Source of the DNA: Camillea tinctor
Taxonomy: Eukaryota > Ascomycota > Sordariomycetes > Xylariales > Xylariaceae
DNA length: 64,000 nucleotides
Reading direction: 5' to 3'
Assembly: GCA_022578605.1 (NCBI GenBank)
Contig: MU394078.1
Location: 248,001 to 312,000 of the forward strand
Below are positions 33,949 to 45,963 of this stretch, piece after piece. Position 1 is the stretch's first letter, and every line of letters starts with the position of its first letter. Under the pieces are notes generated by a model. The model ran no database searches and had not been told where the DNA came from. It saw nothing but the letters and a program-made list of their open reading frames with translations. A program made the translations under genes and the position numbers.

Positions 33949-36900
33949 CTACTTCCAAGCGCTCAACCCGGCCCACGGATCACTACTACTCTGTTGCGGT
34001 TGCGTAGTTCTAGGTTGTTGTATGGCACTTCCACCGTACGCGTAGTCTTGTTGCGGATAGTGTATCGTCTGTTGGGGTCCTAGGGGCGGAGGTCCTGGAG
34101 GGGGAGGAGGTGGAACGAATCCTGGGGGCATGAATTGTTGGGATGGTTGTTGCGCTTGCGGGTTTCCGTAAGTGCTGTACTGGTTCGTGGCAAAAGATGT
34201 TTGTGTAGGCGGAGGGGAGGCCGGACCTCGAGCCCCGACCCCGAGACCAAAGCTCGTCTGTGTCGCCGGGGGAGATACCGGTCCCGGATTCCGTCCCCAG
34301 CTGCTTGGATTATAGGCCGGTTGACCGTATTGCTGGTTATTCTGTTGCGGATTAGGTGTGTACGACTGTGGCGCTGGCGTGTAAGTGCTGCTGTTAGGCT
34401 GGGGGCTCGAAAACCCAGGGTAGCTGGCTTGGTTAGGGGGTGGCGAGGTCGGAACTTGGTATTGTCCAGTAAAGCTGGCTTGTGGATAACGGGGTGTGCT
34501 GTTGAAAGATAGCGGCGCGGGGGTTGGGCGCGTTGAGCCCGGACCCGGAGATGGTGATGATGCCGTGCCGGGGTCCATGGACATACGCTCCATCAGACCG
34601 CGGAGCCGCTCTCGCTCTACCTCCGCCTGCGCGCTCTTGTTCGCTGCCTGTTCTTGCTCAATCTGACTAAGAAGCTGGGCTCCTTCTGATCTACGATTAT
34701 TGACGAAGGTTTCGACATTCTTCTCGAGGCTGTCCACAGTCTCCTTCATCTCGGTATACCAATTCTTGGCACTCTGTAATCCTGACTCGAGGTCGAGAAA
34801 TTCCTGGTAAGCCCTCTTATACTTGTTGACAACCGAGTTTCTCTGTCTTTGTATGGCCTCGTATTTACTCTGCTCCGAGCGCACCCGTTTGTCTTGTAGA
34901 AGGCTATTAAAAGATGCCGTCAGCTCTTTCATTAGCGAGGACTGCTTGTGGTTCGCCTGTAGAAGCCGGTTCTGATGAGGGCGGAACTTTTCAAGCTCAG
35001 ACTGAAACAACTGGCTCTCATAATTCGCTATCGATTTTTTGTTCAGGATGAGAATTTGTGAAATATCGTCGTTGTGGACCTAAGACCCGTCAGTGATTTA
35101 AATCACACAAACCGAAAATCCTCGAGAACTCACCTTCTCCTTGAGATCTTTGAGCACTTGATTCCGTTCTCTCTTTACCAAATTTAACTTCTTAAGAATA
35201 TCCTCTACCCGGTTTATCTGTTGTGCGACGCTCTGGCTACTGTCATCAAAATCGGCATCAAGCAGATTTGGTTCGCCACCTGCCGGGCTTGTTGCGGTAC
35301 TTGACTTTGCCCTGGCCCTGTTGAGTGCACTCTGGAAAAGTGCATCCACCTCGCCAGTTTGTGCTGCATTTCGCATGTCTTCAAAATCGGTCTCGTTTTG
35401 CCGAAATTTGGAGTAAAGCTGTGCATCGCTCTTGGCTGCCTCGTCGAGGGCCTCCCTGTAATTCCGGATATTTCCTCGTAGTGTCATCGTAAGTCGGGAA
35501 CTTGGCTGCTGTGTCCATTCACTCTCGTACTTAGATCGCATCTTCTCGCAGACGCTCTCTTCCATGTCCAATTGCTTGGAGCTTCTATCCAGAACATTCA
35601 CGATCGCATCTTTATCTATTCGCAATGTGTCAAATATCGATATTGGATTCTCGTGGCCCGCCACATCATCACACCATGTCCGAAAGTCGTCGTCCGGCAC
35701 GATGTCCTGGTCGATGCCTCCTTTGAGCACTTGCAAGGCCCCCGGCAACCTGAGATAATCCAAGCTTGCCGCCATCTCACTATTTGCCAGGTCTACCCTT
35801 TCCGTCTCCGCACGGACTAGTTTCGCTTTTTCTTCATCATACAGACTCGCAGATTCAGTGACAGCAAAAGGGACAATCTTCGCAAAGAGGTCCGGGCCGG
35901 TAATTCGCTGGATATCCTGGCCGGCATAGAGCTCGTTTACCGGTATCGGCTTCGAGGCGGGAAGCTTGGGTACGGGAACTAAACTGGCCTCGGCAGGAAC
36001 TGTCTGGTGATATATATAGTCATTATCCTTGATTAGTTCTTTCAGCTTTTCCTGGATGGTGGTCAAGTTGCGTTTTGTAATATCGGCGAGTAAAGGTCCA
36101 GTATCAGCACTTAGATTCGCACTCGGCGGCATGGTGGCTGGGAAGTTGCTTGCTATCTTGTTCGCTTCCTTTGCCTGAACTTCAGCAGCTGTAAGTCTTG
36201 CCACAGCAACACCATAATTGTTCGCATCTTCATCAGCTAGCGCCTGGTAGTATTGTGCATTTGAGCTCAGTAGGTTGGCTTTGATCTGTAAGTCACAGTA
36301 AGTATGCATGTACGTATATAAATATATATATATATATATATTCAGAAACGTACCTGAGTAAATAGAAGCCAGACTTTCTCAAATATAGCCTTGTTGACAT
36401 TTTCCTGGACACCCTCAAGGGCTTGCTGATATAGATAGGCAGCCTGGCTAGAGAGTTTTGCTAGCAGCCCTACCTTTTTCTGGTCCGCCACCTGTTTTTC
36501 TAGGAATACCTCCTGGGCCTGTGCGAGCATGACTTGTATGAGCGTCTTCACGGTTTCTCGGCTCAGATCAGACGAGGGTGCATGCAAAAAGTTCTCGTTA
36601 ATGTAGGTGAACATGCCGGCGGAGGCTTGGAAAGAATGATATGCCATCTTAAGGCCGGCCTCTTCGGAGCGGGTTTGGAAGGCGGCATGGCAGGATAGTA
36701 CGGCGGAGATGTTGAAGATAATGGAGGCCTTTTCAAAAGCCAGCGAATATTGAGAAGTTGACTTGTGTGTAAATGCATCGAACCTAAAACCCACCCAAGG
36801 TGTCAGTCAGAAGCGGGAAGACAGGGTGTATGCACAGGTTCGCATCATACCAGGTAAAAGATATCTTGATGTGCTGCTCATCGACGGGAAACCTCAGGTC

Positions 36901-37125
36901 CAGCAGCTCGAGCTGGCCATAATACCTATATAGCAAATCCCGCCCCGCGGTGCTGTCCTTCCCGGCACCCCGCATATCTTGTCGCAGCCGGTTCAAGGTG
37001 GCGCACTCCTCTGCATACCTCTCCGGGTCATCCCCATAGGTATCTCGGATATAGGTCTTCAGTGGAGTGATCCAGTCGATCTCGTTGGTGGCCTTTAAAG
37101 GCACGGAGAGCATGGGAGTCTGCAT
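33949..37125 (-). CDS. BRO1: BRO1-domain endosomal sorting protein Bro1/Vps31
   Basis: Minus-strand exons 37125-36851, 36783-36354, 36285-35134 and 35079-33949, 995 residues. Bro1 binds ESCRT-III (Snf7) on endosomes, stabilises it and recruits the ubiquitin hydrolase Doa4 during multivesicular-body sorting. The N-terminus SVPLKATNEIDW and the segments GRDLLYRYYGQLELLDLRFP, FTWFDAFTH and FEKASIIFNISAVLSCHAA are textbook BRO1 domain (about 1-390). A helical V domain follows to about residue 740 (QELEKFRPHQNRLLQANHKQ-like segment), then coiled coil, then a Pro/Gln/Tyr-rich tail (about 800-995) with PPPPPPGPPP. The C-terminal end SDPWAGLSAWK is typical of filamentous-fungal Bro1 rather than the related palA/Rim20. 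The start at 37125 (MQTPMLSVPLK) is preferred; an in-frame ATG at 37263 would add a low-complexity leader encoded by hexamer repeats and is unlikely. Confidence 0.96.
36315..36341. repeat. TA dinucleotide repeat inside BRO1 intron 2
   Basis: A run of TA units (TATAAATATATATATATATATATATA-type) lies within the 68-bp intron 36286-36353, close to the donor. A plain microsatellite; likely length-variable between strains. Confidence 0.7.
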
Positions 37126-37263
37126 CGTGTCGTTGAACGTTCGCCGGTTCAGGTTCGAGTTCGGGCTGGGGTTCGGGCTGGGGTTCGGGCTCAGGCTCAA
37201 GCTCAAGCTCAAGCCTAGGTTCAAGTCTGACAGTTCAAGACGGCGACGGCGATTGTAAGACAA
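37126..37263 (-). repeat. Hexamer-repeat leader upstream of BRO1
   Basis: On the plus strand, 37150-37216 is a set of degenerate repeats of GGTTCGGGCT and CTCAAG units (GGGCTGGGGTTC twice, then CTCAAG three times). Read on the minus strand in frame with BRO1 it would encode alternating Leu-Ser and Pro-Asn. It most likely lies in the 5' UTR. Confidence 0.6.
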
Positions 37264-40200
37264 GGTTGGCCTAGAGATGTAGGATTTGCCTAAAGAGAAA
37301 ACAATTGGTGGTTTCTCGGCAGTATAAGGCCCCTACTTCTACTTGGTGATGGTGGAGAATGTATATGATGAATTAGTTCTCACGTTGCTGTGGGGTTTGC
37401 GGATTAGATTTAGAGCTCGAGTAGTTCATGCTGTCGTGGTTGTCGTTGTAATTGTCGTTGGTTTCGTTATCATCGTTTTCATTATTGTTGTCGTAAGTCG
37501 AATCGCACAAGTTAGGTCGAGTGGTAGTGCATCTTAGATAGTATGTATGTAGGTAGGTACTAGGTAGGTAGGCTAGGTAGGCAGGTAAGATAGATAAAAA
37601 ATAAAAAATAAAAGGTAGGTTAAAGTAGGTAGGTATGGTTATGTAAAATGGTTTAACCTATGGTTTACGGTTGTAGTACTTTAGGTAGTGGCTGCCATGT
37701 CACTACCCACATAGGTAAAGGTTGGCGGGACGTGGTGGGACAAGGTTTGGAGTGGATGCGGTCGGGGAATCAAGGATGTCCTGTCGTTGAAGAATGGTAG
37801 ATGACGCAAGAAGTAGTGTACCTACTTAAGTACTATGTACAGGTAACACGCGGCGCGTTTACAATTCGCAATCGAGCGCATAAAATTTGAACCAGGAAGA
37901 CAAGGTTGAATAAAAGAAGGAGGGGGGAAAGGAGGTTGGACATAATATGTTGACAGGTAAAAAATAACTAACCTAGTGTTAGTAGGTCAAAGATATCGGG
38001 TTTCTAATCTAGCCGCCGAGTCGGTGTGGTGTGTGAGATTAGGCGCCCTTTTTTTTCGTCTTGATTTTTTTCTTCTCTCGTTCTCTCGTTCTCTCTCCAT
38101 TTCATTTCCTACGCAACATTACCTTTTAAAATACATTGCTGTATGTACTTACCTAGCCCGCTAGCGTTGCATTTCGTTTACTGCGAGTTGGACCTGTGAT
38201 ATAAGGTGGGAGAACTATAGACATAGCGGGGTCATTTATAAGTGCTTATAGGCAACTTTAACTATCCATCACCTGATGCTTACTTACATTTGTTAAAAAA
38301 GAAACTAGACATCATCTAACCGAAAGTACGTCGCATATAATATATGTGATATAGCTTTGTTTGATAGCGTACCTGTATTGTTTTATCGTTTTTCTTCTTC
38401 GGTTTCCATAGTGTGGTTCATTTTATAAGCTGGAAAAAGGGAAAGAAAGGAAATGCCAAGTCAAACCCCAGCATAACGTTACGTTAAATACTAATAAACA
38501 CATAACCTACGTATTAAGGTACCTAGTAAAGGTCGATCAGGTTTAAGGTTACATGTGACAGAACCCAATTGATCGGTACCCTTTCCAAATAACACTTACT
38601 TATATGTAGGCTGATAGACCTCAAACACAGTATAGGCAAATAGTATCTATCCATTGATATAGAAAAGATAAATAATATCACCACTAAAAATTATTTCATC
38701 TACCCAACACTAGACAAATTCTTAGAAACATGAACCTATAACAGGTTTAGGTTAGGGAATAAAGAAAACTGCCGCAGTGAGATTGTCCCCCCTCTTGACC
38801 TGCGCGCTTATGTGTCTATTCAATATCAACACCTCCTTGCCTGCTCTCTCTCTGCCTGCCTCGCTTCCTACCTATAGCTTCCCAACATAGCACATCCCTA
38901 CCTCTACACTAGTAAATATATAGCTGCTAGTGCTACATAGTTGTTTTCCAAAGCAGAAAAAAAGGCTACAAACACCACGCTTATGCAGGTGACGGCCGAC
39001 GGAAGAGGGGTGGGGGGAGGGGAGGGGAGGATGTCGAATTGGACGGGAGCCGACCGCCTGGCCGTTCGGTCGCTCGCCCGTAGAACAGTAACCTAACACC
39101 AAACCCCATCCCCTACATATCTACTACCTACACTTACGGCTAGGGTCCGTCATTGGCTGGGTCACCCTCCTAGGTTCTTTTGCGGGAGAAGGAGAAGGGG
39201 GGGAAGGTGAGGAAAAGGGTACTTGGAGGCGCGGATTGGACGAGACAGCCATGCTGCATGGCGGCTAAAGATGCCTATCAGTTAAACCCAGCAGCGTATA
39301 GTCCAAAACCAAAAATGGCACATAAATTCATCTAACGCTATCCCTCGGTTGGCGTGCATCCAATTACATGCACAGTTGGGTGCTTAACTTAGATATAGAC
39401 ACAGACAACATATAAGTGAGTTAATGTGAAAACACTTGAACTAGTTAGTAATGTACTATAGGTTTTACCCAAACGAACCGCACCCAAGACCATGCCCTAC
39501 ATCCGCCATCATCCATTTCAACAAGGCAATGAGTTGAGAGAGGGGGTGAGGGGAAGAGGGGACAGGAGAGGCAAGACACATATACATGTAGACTGCCCAA
39601 CCGCCATCCTCATCCTGGTCTGGTCATGTAGATAGGTCCGAAACCCCTTAGCCGCCGTCCGCGGCAGCGGTTCATCCTCATGCTCAAGAACCTTCCTGCC
39701 TGTCTGCTTTAGGTAGGTCTGGGTTACCGTTACCTAGCGTATCGGAACAGCTCTCTTGGTCCCGGTAGAGGACCGAGGCCAGTTCTGCGGCCGTCTGTGA
39801 GATCGATCTCACGTAGCCTCCGGGTTACAGTCTGGTTCACCCCACGATCTGATAAACTTCATCCCTAAGGCATCTAGTGCCGGTAAATCGCCAGACTACG
39901 GGCATCAGAGGTCGCATTAGTATAGTAGATAGGTTGCTTTCTTAGAGGTCATGTAGTGACTTTTTTTTCCCTTTTCCATTTATGAGTGAGGAGAGTGGCC
40001 TAGGTGACGGCCTCTGCTAGTAAGGCACATATATACATGACCTATGTACTTTGCCAATGACAATTTGGTCTCCGCAGTATATAAACATACTGCGCCAACA
40101 TAAGGCTCATGTCGCTTTTTTGATGCTAACGCTCATGGCTTGGGATATGTCGCTCATCCACCATTGCCAGTTTCACATTTCTCCCTATGTATACAGACGC

Positions 40201-40388
40201 CGAGGGGATCATTAAGCCGACCCCAGCAACGCCTCATGTGAGCCCCCCTATTTTCTATGTCTAACCTGTGCAATATCCTCACACGTCGTCGGCCATCCTA
40301 ATCCCCTTCAAAATATGGTACAATGCTTCCCCTGGTCGGCCGTTTTCTGTTTTCGCCGTGCAGTATATACGTGGGAAGTCTGACAACT
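37264..40388. other. Long intergenic region rich in TAGG/CCTA repeats
   Basis: About 3.1 kb between BRO1 and the 3' end of MDJ1. At 37541-37625 there are many GTAGGTAGGTA and TAGGCAGG units, and CCTA/TAGG words recur (38140-38160, 38515-38530, 39710-39735). A G/A-rich strip occurs at 39000-39030. No open frame resembles a protein on either strand, and no tRNA-like B box was found. Confidence 0.6.
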
Positions 40389-42187
40389 TTAGCTCGAACC
40401 GGTATTATTCTTAGACTGATTATCCGATCGGTCACCAGTCTGGTTCTTATCGCTAGATGACTGCTCCTCATTGCCCTTGTGAGCAGGATGGTTTGTTAGG
40501 TTATGCCATATCGACTTCAAGAATCCTTCGTTTTGATGTGAGGCAGGATCATCGTCTTTAGATGCTTCTCCAGGTGACGTGGGTCTACATTCTCTTTGTC
40601 AGCCATAGTTCATATATATATCCTAGTATGTTCGTTGAAGAAAAACTTACGCTGGCCACTTTATATTCATGATTCGCCTAGCTGTCTTGTCGCCCATCTC
40701 ATCCGCCAACATCTCTACGATGGTGCGTTGGTTTGAAGAGAGATATTTAGGCATCGTTACCCGGAATTCGACCTTCAGGTCGCCCGATCCGCCTCGTCGA
40801 GCGCCAAGCTTTTTCATGCCCTTGCCAGGTAGCGAGATCTTGTCGCCAGTGTTGGTACCCGTTGCCACCTTGACCGTAACTTCACCTTCCAATGTAGGGA
40901 TAGTCACTTCACCACCCAACAACGCTGTCGTCAGCGGGAGGCTCGCCGTGTAAAGTATATCAGAGCCGACTCGCTTGAATCTTTGGTCGGGTGCGACTCT
41001 GATTAGGACGTAGAGGTCTCCCTTCGCTATCTTGGCGTTGTGATCGGCCGTACCGCCAGTAATAGGGGCATCGCCTTCTCCATCCAACCGCAACCTCATA
41101 CCGTCCTCAATACCTGCGGGGATATCGACAGTGATGGTCTTGCGTTCCCTAACAGCACCATTCCCAGCACAGGTTCTACACTCCGACCCCCGGGGTGTCG
41201 TCTTACCAGTACCCCTACACGTGCTGCACGTACTAGCCATTTGGAAACCCCCAGTCATGAAATGAACTTGATTACCGGTTCCACCGCAAGTATAACATGA
41301 AGACCGCTTGGTGCCTGGCTTCATGCCGCTTCCTGAGCAAGTACTACAGGATACCATGGGGTGTATCGTGATGGTTTTGCTAGTGCCCTTCGCCGCCTCC
41401 ATGAAGGAGATGTGTGTTTGTACCTCGATGTTTTCTCCAACGAACGTCTCAAAGGAACCCCGACCGCCGTGCTGGCCACCAAAGGGACTACCCTTGCCAC
41501 CGGTGAAAGCCGAGAATAGATCTTCAAAGTTGATATTCGCGCCAAAGCCACCGCCGAAGCCTGAGAATGGATTGCCCGCTCCGCCAAACGGATCACCAGC
41601 CCCAGGGTGGGGTGCCCCATTGGGATCGAATCCGGCTGCGCCAAATTGGTCATACTGTTCCTTCTTCTGAGGGTCTGACAGGATTTCGTATGCCGATTGG
41701 ATCTCGGAGAACTTGTCCTTTGCTGTCGGGTCCTTGTTGGTGTCAGGGTGATATTTTTTCGCTAAGCCGTAGTAGGCCTTCTTGATATCTGAGGATGTAG
41801 CCGACTTGTCTACACCCAATGCTTTATATGGATCTTTGATGGCGAGCGCTCTAGGTGTCGCATGGAAAGATTGCTAGAGGAGGAATACGGTGTTAGTAAA
41901 ATGGAAGAAGAAAAAAGTGTGTGAATAGCATCAAGTGGGGTGAGAAGGAGAAGGGGGGAGGAGGAGGGGCAGCATACTCGTTGTTGGAATGAGACCTGGC
42001 ACACTGGTCGCACGCATGGTCTCTGTGGTCTTGCCGTGAACGAGGAGGCAGAGCGAGATTGTATAGCACCTTGTATAGCACCTTGCCGTCTCAGATTGTG
42101 TTTTAGTCTCTGTTGTCTCCGACATATCTGGGCCGGAGTCAAGATGCGCGAGGGCAGCGCCGCCTTGGTAATGACGCTAGAGTTCAT
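40389..42187 (-). CDS. MDJ1: Mitochondrial DnaJ/Hsp40 co-chaperone Mdj1
   Basis: Minus-strand exons 42187-41978, 41873-40651 and 40584-40389, 542 residues. Mdj1 stimulates matrix Hsp70 (Ssc1) in folding imported proteins and maintaining mtDNA. The first ~75 residues are Arg/Ser/Gln-rich, lack acidic residues and form a matrix-targeting presequence. The J domain starts at DPYKALGV (84-91), with HPD at 112-114. A Gly/Phe-rich linker follows ([16 protein letters not shown]). The zinc domain has four CxxCxGxG-like repeats: [24 protein letters not shown] and the weaker CRTCAGNG. Two peptide-binding beta domains follow to KWPAPTS. The final exon adds a polar, Ser/Asn/Asp-rich tail, which is usual in fungal Mdj1. 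All three junctions keep the frame ([21 protein letters not shown]). Confidence 0.96.
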
Positions 42188-43828
42188 CTTGTAAGTGGGA
42201 AATCAAATAGAAACGGACTAGTAATTGTATGAAATTTTCATAACATGTCTACTTGGGAATGTATAGAAATAAAAATTGACACGTGAAAGAGTGTGTGATG
42301 TTTTTTTTTTCTTCGTTTTCTGTTTTGTTCGGATTGAGCAAAAAGAAAGAAAATAATAGAAGAAAAATTTGAGCTCGTTAATCGAATATGATCTTGTCGC
42401 GATGACGCTCCAACTTTTTTTTTTCTGCACTAAAAGACCGATGCCGAGAGAGCGGGAAGCTTCTCCAATGATCCAATGATTCAATTCGTCCTCCCGGTCT
42501 TCGGTCTTCGCTGCCTGAGGCCGTACCTCTGCAAAATGTCTATCTATTGATTGGTTCAGCAAGCCTGCAGCTAGCTCTAGACCTGCCTTGTAGTACCTAC
42601 CTACATAAGGCTAGTAAGTAAGTTACCTAGACACACTGGCGTGCTCCCGTCCTCACTTTCTGCGACTTACTAATACATATAGTGCAGATAGACCTCAATA
42701 TCTTCCAAGGTTGTGGCAGGTCATTGATATCCGATCTTCTCCCGCAAGAATACCAAGATAAAAAACCCCTCCTTATCTGCACCTACCCTGACCCCACCCT
42801 TCCTCTACTATACGATACGAGTCTAGGATTGTGGTACGGAGTATAGTCTATAAAGTATATACACTACATACCTAGGTAATTGAGGTAGATGGAAAAGGCT
42901 TGCTCATAATGAAAAGTTTTAACTAAGCCTTATCTTCGTAAAAGTTTTGGTATCTGGAGAACCAAACAATCCATTATGTCTATCAATGGATTTTAACCAA
43001 ATACCATCGCATTATACATTATACACCATGGAAAAGTGACAAATGTAGAACACTCTCGCGTCAAATTGGGGGTTAGGTAAGAGTTAGCTTGGTCGGCGAG
43101 GCGCGCTAAATCTAAGTGGTTATAGACGTACCTAACCTACCTCATAGCGGTCTTAAAGCTCCGGTCCACCGTTCCTTATCAAGGATAGGCACGCCGTGCA
43201 ACCCTTGGGTCAGCAGAACTTTAATTGTTTTCCCAGGTTCAGGTCGTACATCTTTTTCTTTTCTTTTTCTTCTTCTAATTGCACTAGCCATATGTAAATA
43301 ATAAATACTAAGTCTTAATATATATATATTGACTACAACTACCTAAGATATTTCCCTATAATGTCCTCTTTTTTTTTTCGTGCAAATCATGTGCTGTCAT
43401 GACCGTCAATATTTTACTGTGCCTAATAAGGTTATGTATTCCGACTTTTATAGGTTAAAATGAGGTGGGTATCCTTCAATTCATCATCGGTCCCCAAATT
43501 CCCCCGTCATATGATAAAGACCCGCCTGAACGCTAAAAACTCCTATGCAGATGCAAAGCGGAAAGGGAAGAGGAAAAAAAAGGGACAAGGAAAACACAAT
43601 TGGTTGTTGCAGCGTTTTCTTCAACACAAATCAAGTACCCGAAATCCACATATACCCTTTCAACTCCTATTGCCGTATATGTATAAAAGAAATGAATCTG
43701 TAGAAATCGAACAAGAATGTCCTGTCGTATGTGTGTATATACGTTCGCTTGTATGTTGGTTTAGTTATTTGTTTGTCCGTTCGTTCGTTCGTTCGTTCGT
43801 TCGCTCTTTTACGGCATGCATGAGCCAT
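42188..43828. other. Intergenic region with simple repeats, no gene seen
   Basis: About 1.6 kb between the 5' end of MDJ1 and the 3' end of the SAP30-like gene. Contains poly-T runs at 42300-42310 and 42415-42423, an exact TACCTAGGTA at 42869-42878, a TA run at 43318-43330 and a (GTTC)n tetranucleotide repeat at about 43773-43803. Open frames here are low-complexity. Confidence 0.6.
43773..43803. repeat. (GTTC)n microsatellite
   Basis: Six to seven tandem GTTC units (cGTTCGTTCGTTCGTTC...) lie in the 3' flank of the SAP30-like gene. Confidence 0.85.
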
Positions 43829-44470
43829 TCAAGGTAGAGGAGATGAGTGCGGTGCATTCTTATTCCTCCTCACCCTGACAACACCGGGGTTCCTGACCTT
43901 GTGGAGAAACCCGACGATGACATCGTTTTCCTGGATGCCCACGTCGTTGAAATGCTTCCTCACTGCCTTGGTAAGGTCCTCTTTGCTCTGTCGCCGGTAC
44001 TCTTGTCTTCGTGCCATGGTGGGCGAGCGCAGGCCGATGCCGGGTCGCGAAAGGACCCAGTAGTGGTATGAGTTGGAAAAGGCGGTTGGCGTGTCGAGGC
44101 GGTGCTCGCGACGGTAGTCGTGTAGGACGTCTCGGTCGAAGCTTGCCCAGCGAAGCTAGAAACAAGAGGACAATCGTCGTCAATTTCCAGCTGAGCTGAG
44201 ACATCTGTGTTGGTACTGCAGAGCGGTACAATGGTTGCTTACCCCTGGAGTGTTGCTAGGTTGTGTGACAGCCTGGGTTGCTGGTGGTGCGGTCGACGAA
44301 CCGTTGGTAGCGTGAGCATCTCGCAGCTGGGAGCCCGTAGAACTTCCTACTCGTCGCATCTTGCCGTTGGTCTGGTGGTGATTGTTTGAGCCGTGACCAT
44401 TGCGCTCCTTGACGTTCGCCGTCTCCGGCTTGGAGTCGTCGTGGTTGGCTTTCGATTTGGCTGGCGGCAT
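43829..44470 (-). CDS. SAP30-like Sin3 histone-deacetylase complex subunit
   Basis: Minus-strand exons 44470-44243 and 44155-43829, 184 residues. The N-terminal 76 residues are polar and disordered (Asn/Ser/Thr-rich). Exon 2 carries the conserved part: DRDVLHDYRREHRLDTPTAF, YHYWVLSRPGIGLRSPTMARR and KEDLTKAVRKHFNDVGIQENDVIVGFLHKVRN. The last segment fits the Sin3-binding C-terminal domain of SAP30, whose core is a (V)xxHFxxxxVxExDxxxxFxxxVxN pattern. SAP30 bridges Sin3 and Rpd3-type deacetylases in transcriptional repression. The protein is at the small end for fungal homologues and ends in a short basic tail (RVRRNKNAP). ATG 44470 (MPPAKSKAN) is chosen over a longer upstream frame starting near 44623 that has no matching character. 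Identification rests on pattern memory of the C-terminal domain. Confidence 0.75.
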
Positions 44471-45297
44471 TGGGGATGTATTTCGGATCAAAGAACTGCG
44501 GGAATCAAAGCGGAGGAGAAACTCAGACTCGAAGGAATCATTCCTAGGATTGTCAATGTGGAACTGCAATTCGCAGTATAAGAAAGAAAAGAGATAAGAG
44601 AGCCGAATATGTTGTGTAGGCACATCAGTGGGTGTGATTAGTCAAGAGGGGAGAGAAGAAGAGGAGAGGAGAGGAGAGGAGAGGAGAGGAGAGGAGATAG
44701 GGAAAGCTGACCGACAGACAATACAAAAAATACTACATTACATAGTACATAACCGTAGGTTAACTAAAAGACAGGGCTCACATGGTCTGTTCCATCGGGG
44801 ACCTTTTTTTTTTTTTTTTCTCCTTCTCTGGCTGGTCCAGCCACCAATGACGACACTTACAATGGGGCAGACCACTTTACTACCGAGCTCGGACCCTGCA
44901 TTTGGAAAGCCGTAAAGTGGGGAGGGAAAATAAAGACCACTCGTGACACCAGATGAAAGTCTATCAGAGTTGGTCCATGGGCGATCCCACAACCTAGTTT
45001 GATTTGAAAACGTCGATTGGCTGATAAGTGATAAGGCCTAAAAATAAATAATAATGAGATTATAGTGTACAACTATACGTCCCTTCCACAGACTCGTGCT
45101 TGACTTGAAAATTAAGCTTTCGCTTATACAAAGAAGAAGTATTGGCATAAACTTAAAAGTCTTCTTGGGTCTTGGGTATCTGTGTAAGTACTTAAGTACC
45201 AACATAACCTACATAGTAGTGCCATGTGGTTTATAAGTTGTAAATCACAACACAAAGAACCTTTAGGACTTCACATGCAACACCTTTGGAATCCCCA
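44471..45297. other. Intergenic region with GAGGA repeat and poly-T
   Basis: About 0.8 kb. Apart from the GAGGA microsatellite and a poly-T run at 44806-44820, nothing gene-like is visible. Confidence 0.55.
44661..44697. repeat. (GAGGA)n pentanucleotide microsatellite
   Basis: About seven tandem GAGGA units, in the presumed promoter of the SAP30-like gene on the minus strand (CT-rich there). Confidence 0.85.
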
Positions 45298-45963
45298 TCA
45301 TGGAACTAACTGAGGCCGAGCCAACGTGAACCCGACCAGAGTAACCTGCTGTCCCAGTCGATGGAGTTGCGTATCAGGCTCTGTCCACACTCTAATACGT
45401 TTGAACCCGAGTTTTTCGAGCACTCTCTGGCTGCCGACATTCTCTATATCAGCATTGGCGTATATGTGCTCTTCCGTCTCACCGGCCCCAATCGCCAATG
45501 AAAGTATTTCCACATCGACAGCTCGTCGGGGGAGATGCCACCAAGCGTCCAGGATGCCGTGTAGGAATTCCGTTGCATATCCCCGGCCCCAATACTCTCT
45601 CTTAATTTTGTATCCGATTTCCGGCCATCCTACATCTGATATGATTGAATGCACGCCGCCCTCTCCAATGAACTCCCCAGTCGAGGCAAGGAATACTCCA
45701 AAGAGGAAACTCCTTTCTGCTGAGTTGATGAGAGATGCAAGGACCACCCGTGTCTCCTCAAGGTCGCGGTCAATCTTGCCTAGTCTTGTCCCCGCCATAG
45801 CTTCGGGTTGGGTACGGAGTTCGTGAAGTGATTGAACATCTCCATGTTGAAGGGGTCGAATGATAAGCCTTTCCGTCCGAATTATCGAGCATTTCAAATC
45901 TTGAGGCAAGGGTATCGTTGGAAGTGTAGTCGTCACAACACGGGTACCCGATTCTGCCGTCAT
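45298..45963 (-). CDS. GNAT-family N-acetyltransferase (RimJ/RimL-like)
   Basis: Single-exon minus-strand gene, 221 residues from ATG 45963. The N-terminal half carries TERLIIRPLQHGDVQSLHELR, the standard start of Acetyltransf_3 proteins. Next comes FIGEGGVHSI, then WPEIGYKIKREYWGRGYATEFLHGILD, which contains the acetyl-CoA-binding pattern (Q/R)xxGxG/A as REYWGRGYA. The final ANADIENVGSQRVLEKLGFKRIRVW is the usual C-terminal helix-strand (N-x-x-S-x-x-V-L-E-K-L-G-F). These enzymes transfer acetyl from acetyl-CoA to an amino group; fungal members of this group are mostly uncharacterised, so the substrate is open. Between strands 4 and 5 there is a small insertion (IGAGETEEHIY). Upstream codons contain only a TTG, so ATG 45963 is used. 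Confidence 0.88.
   Translation of the reverse strand: MTAESGTRVVTTTLPTIPLPQDLKCSIIRTERLIIRPLQHGDVQSLHELRTQPEAMAGTRLGKIDRDLEETRVVLASLINSAERSFLFGVFLASTGEFIGEGGVHSIISDVGWPEIGYKIKREYWGRGYATEFLHGILDAWWHLPRRAVDVEILSLAIGAGETEEHIYANADIENVGSQRVLEKLGFKRIRVWTEPDTQLHRLGQQVTLVGFTLARPQLVP

Noticed and set aside
36784..37263. Upstream BRO1 start at 37263
   Set aside because: The extension is repeat-derived and known Bro1 proteins begin just before the SVPLKATNEIDW segment, matching ATG 37125.
43773..43803. Possible CRISPR-like or structured repeat
   Set aside because: It is a plain tetranucleotide microsatellite with no spacers.
43460..43837. 125-codon open frame before the SAP30-like gene
   Set aside because: Its C-terminal part is encoded by the (GTTC)n microsatellite and the rest is basic low-complexity sequence.
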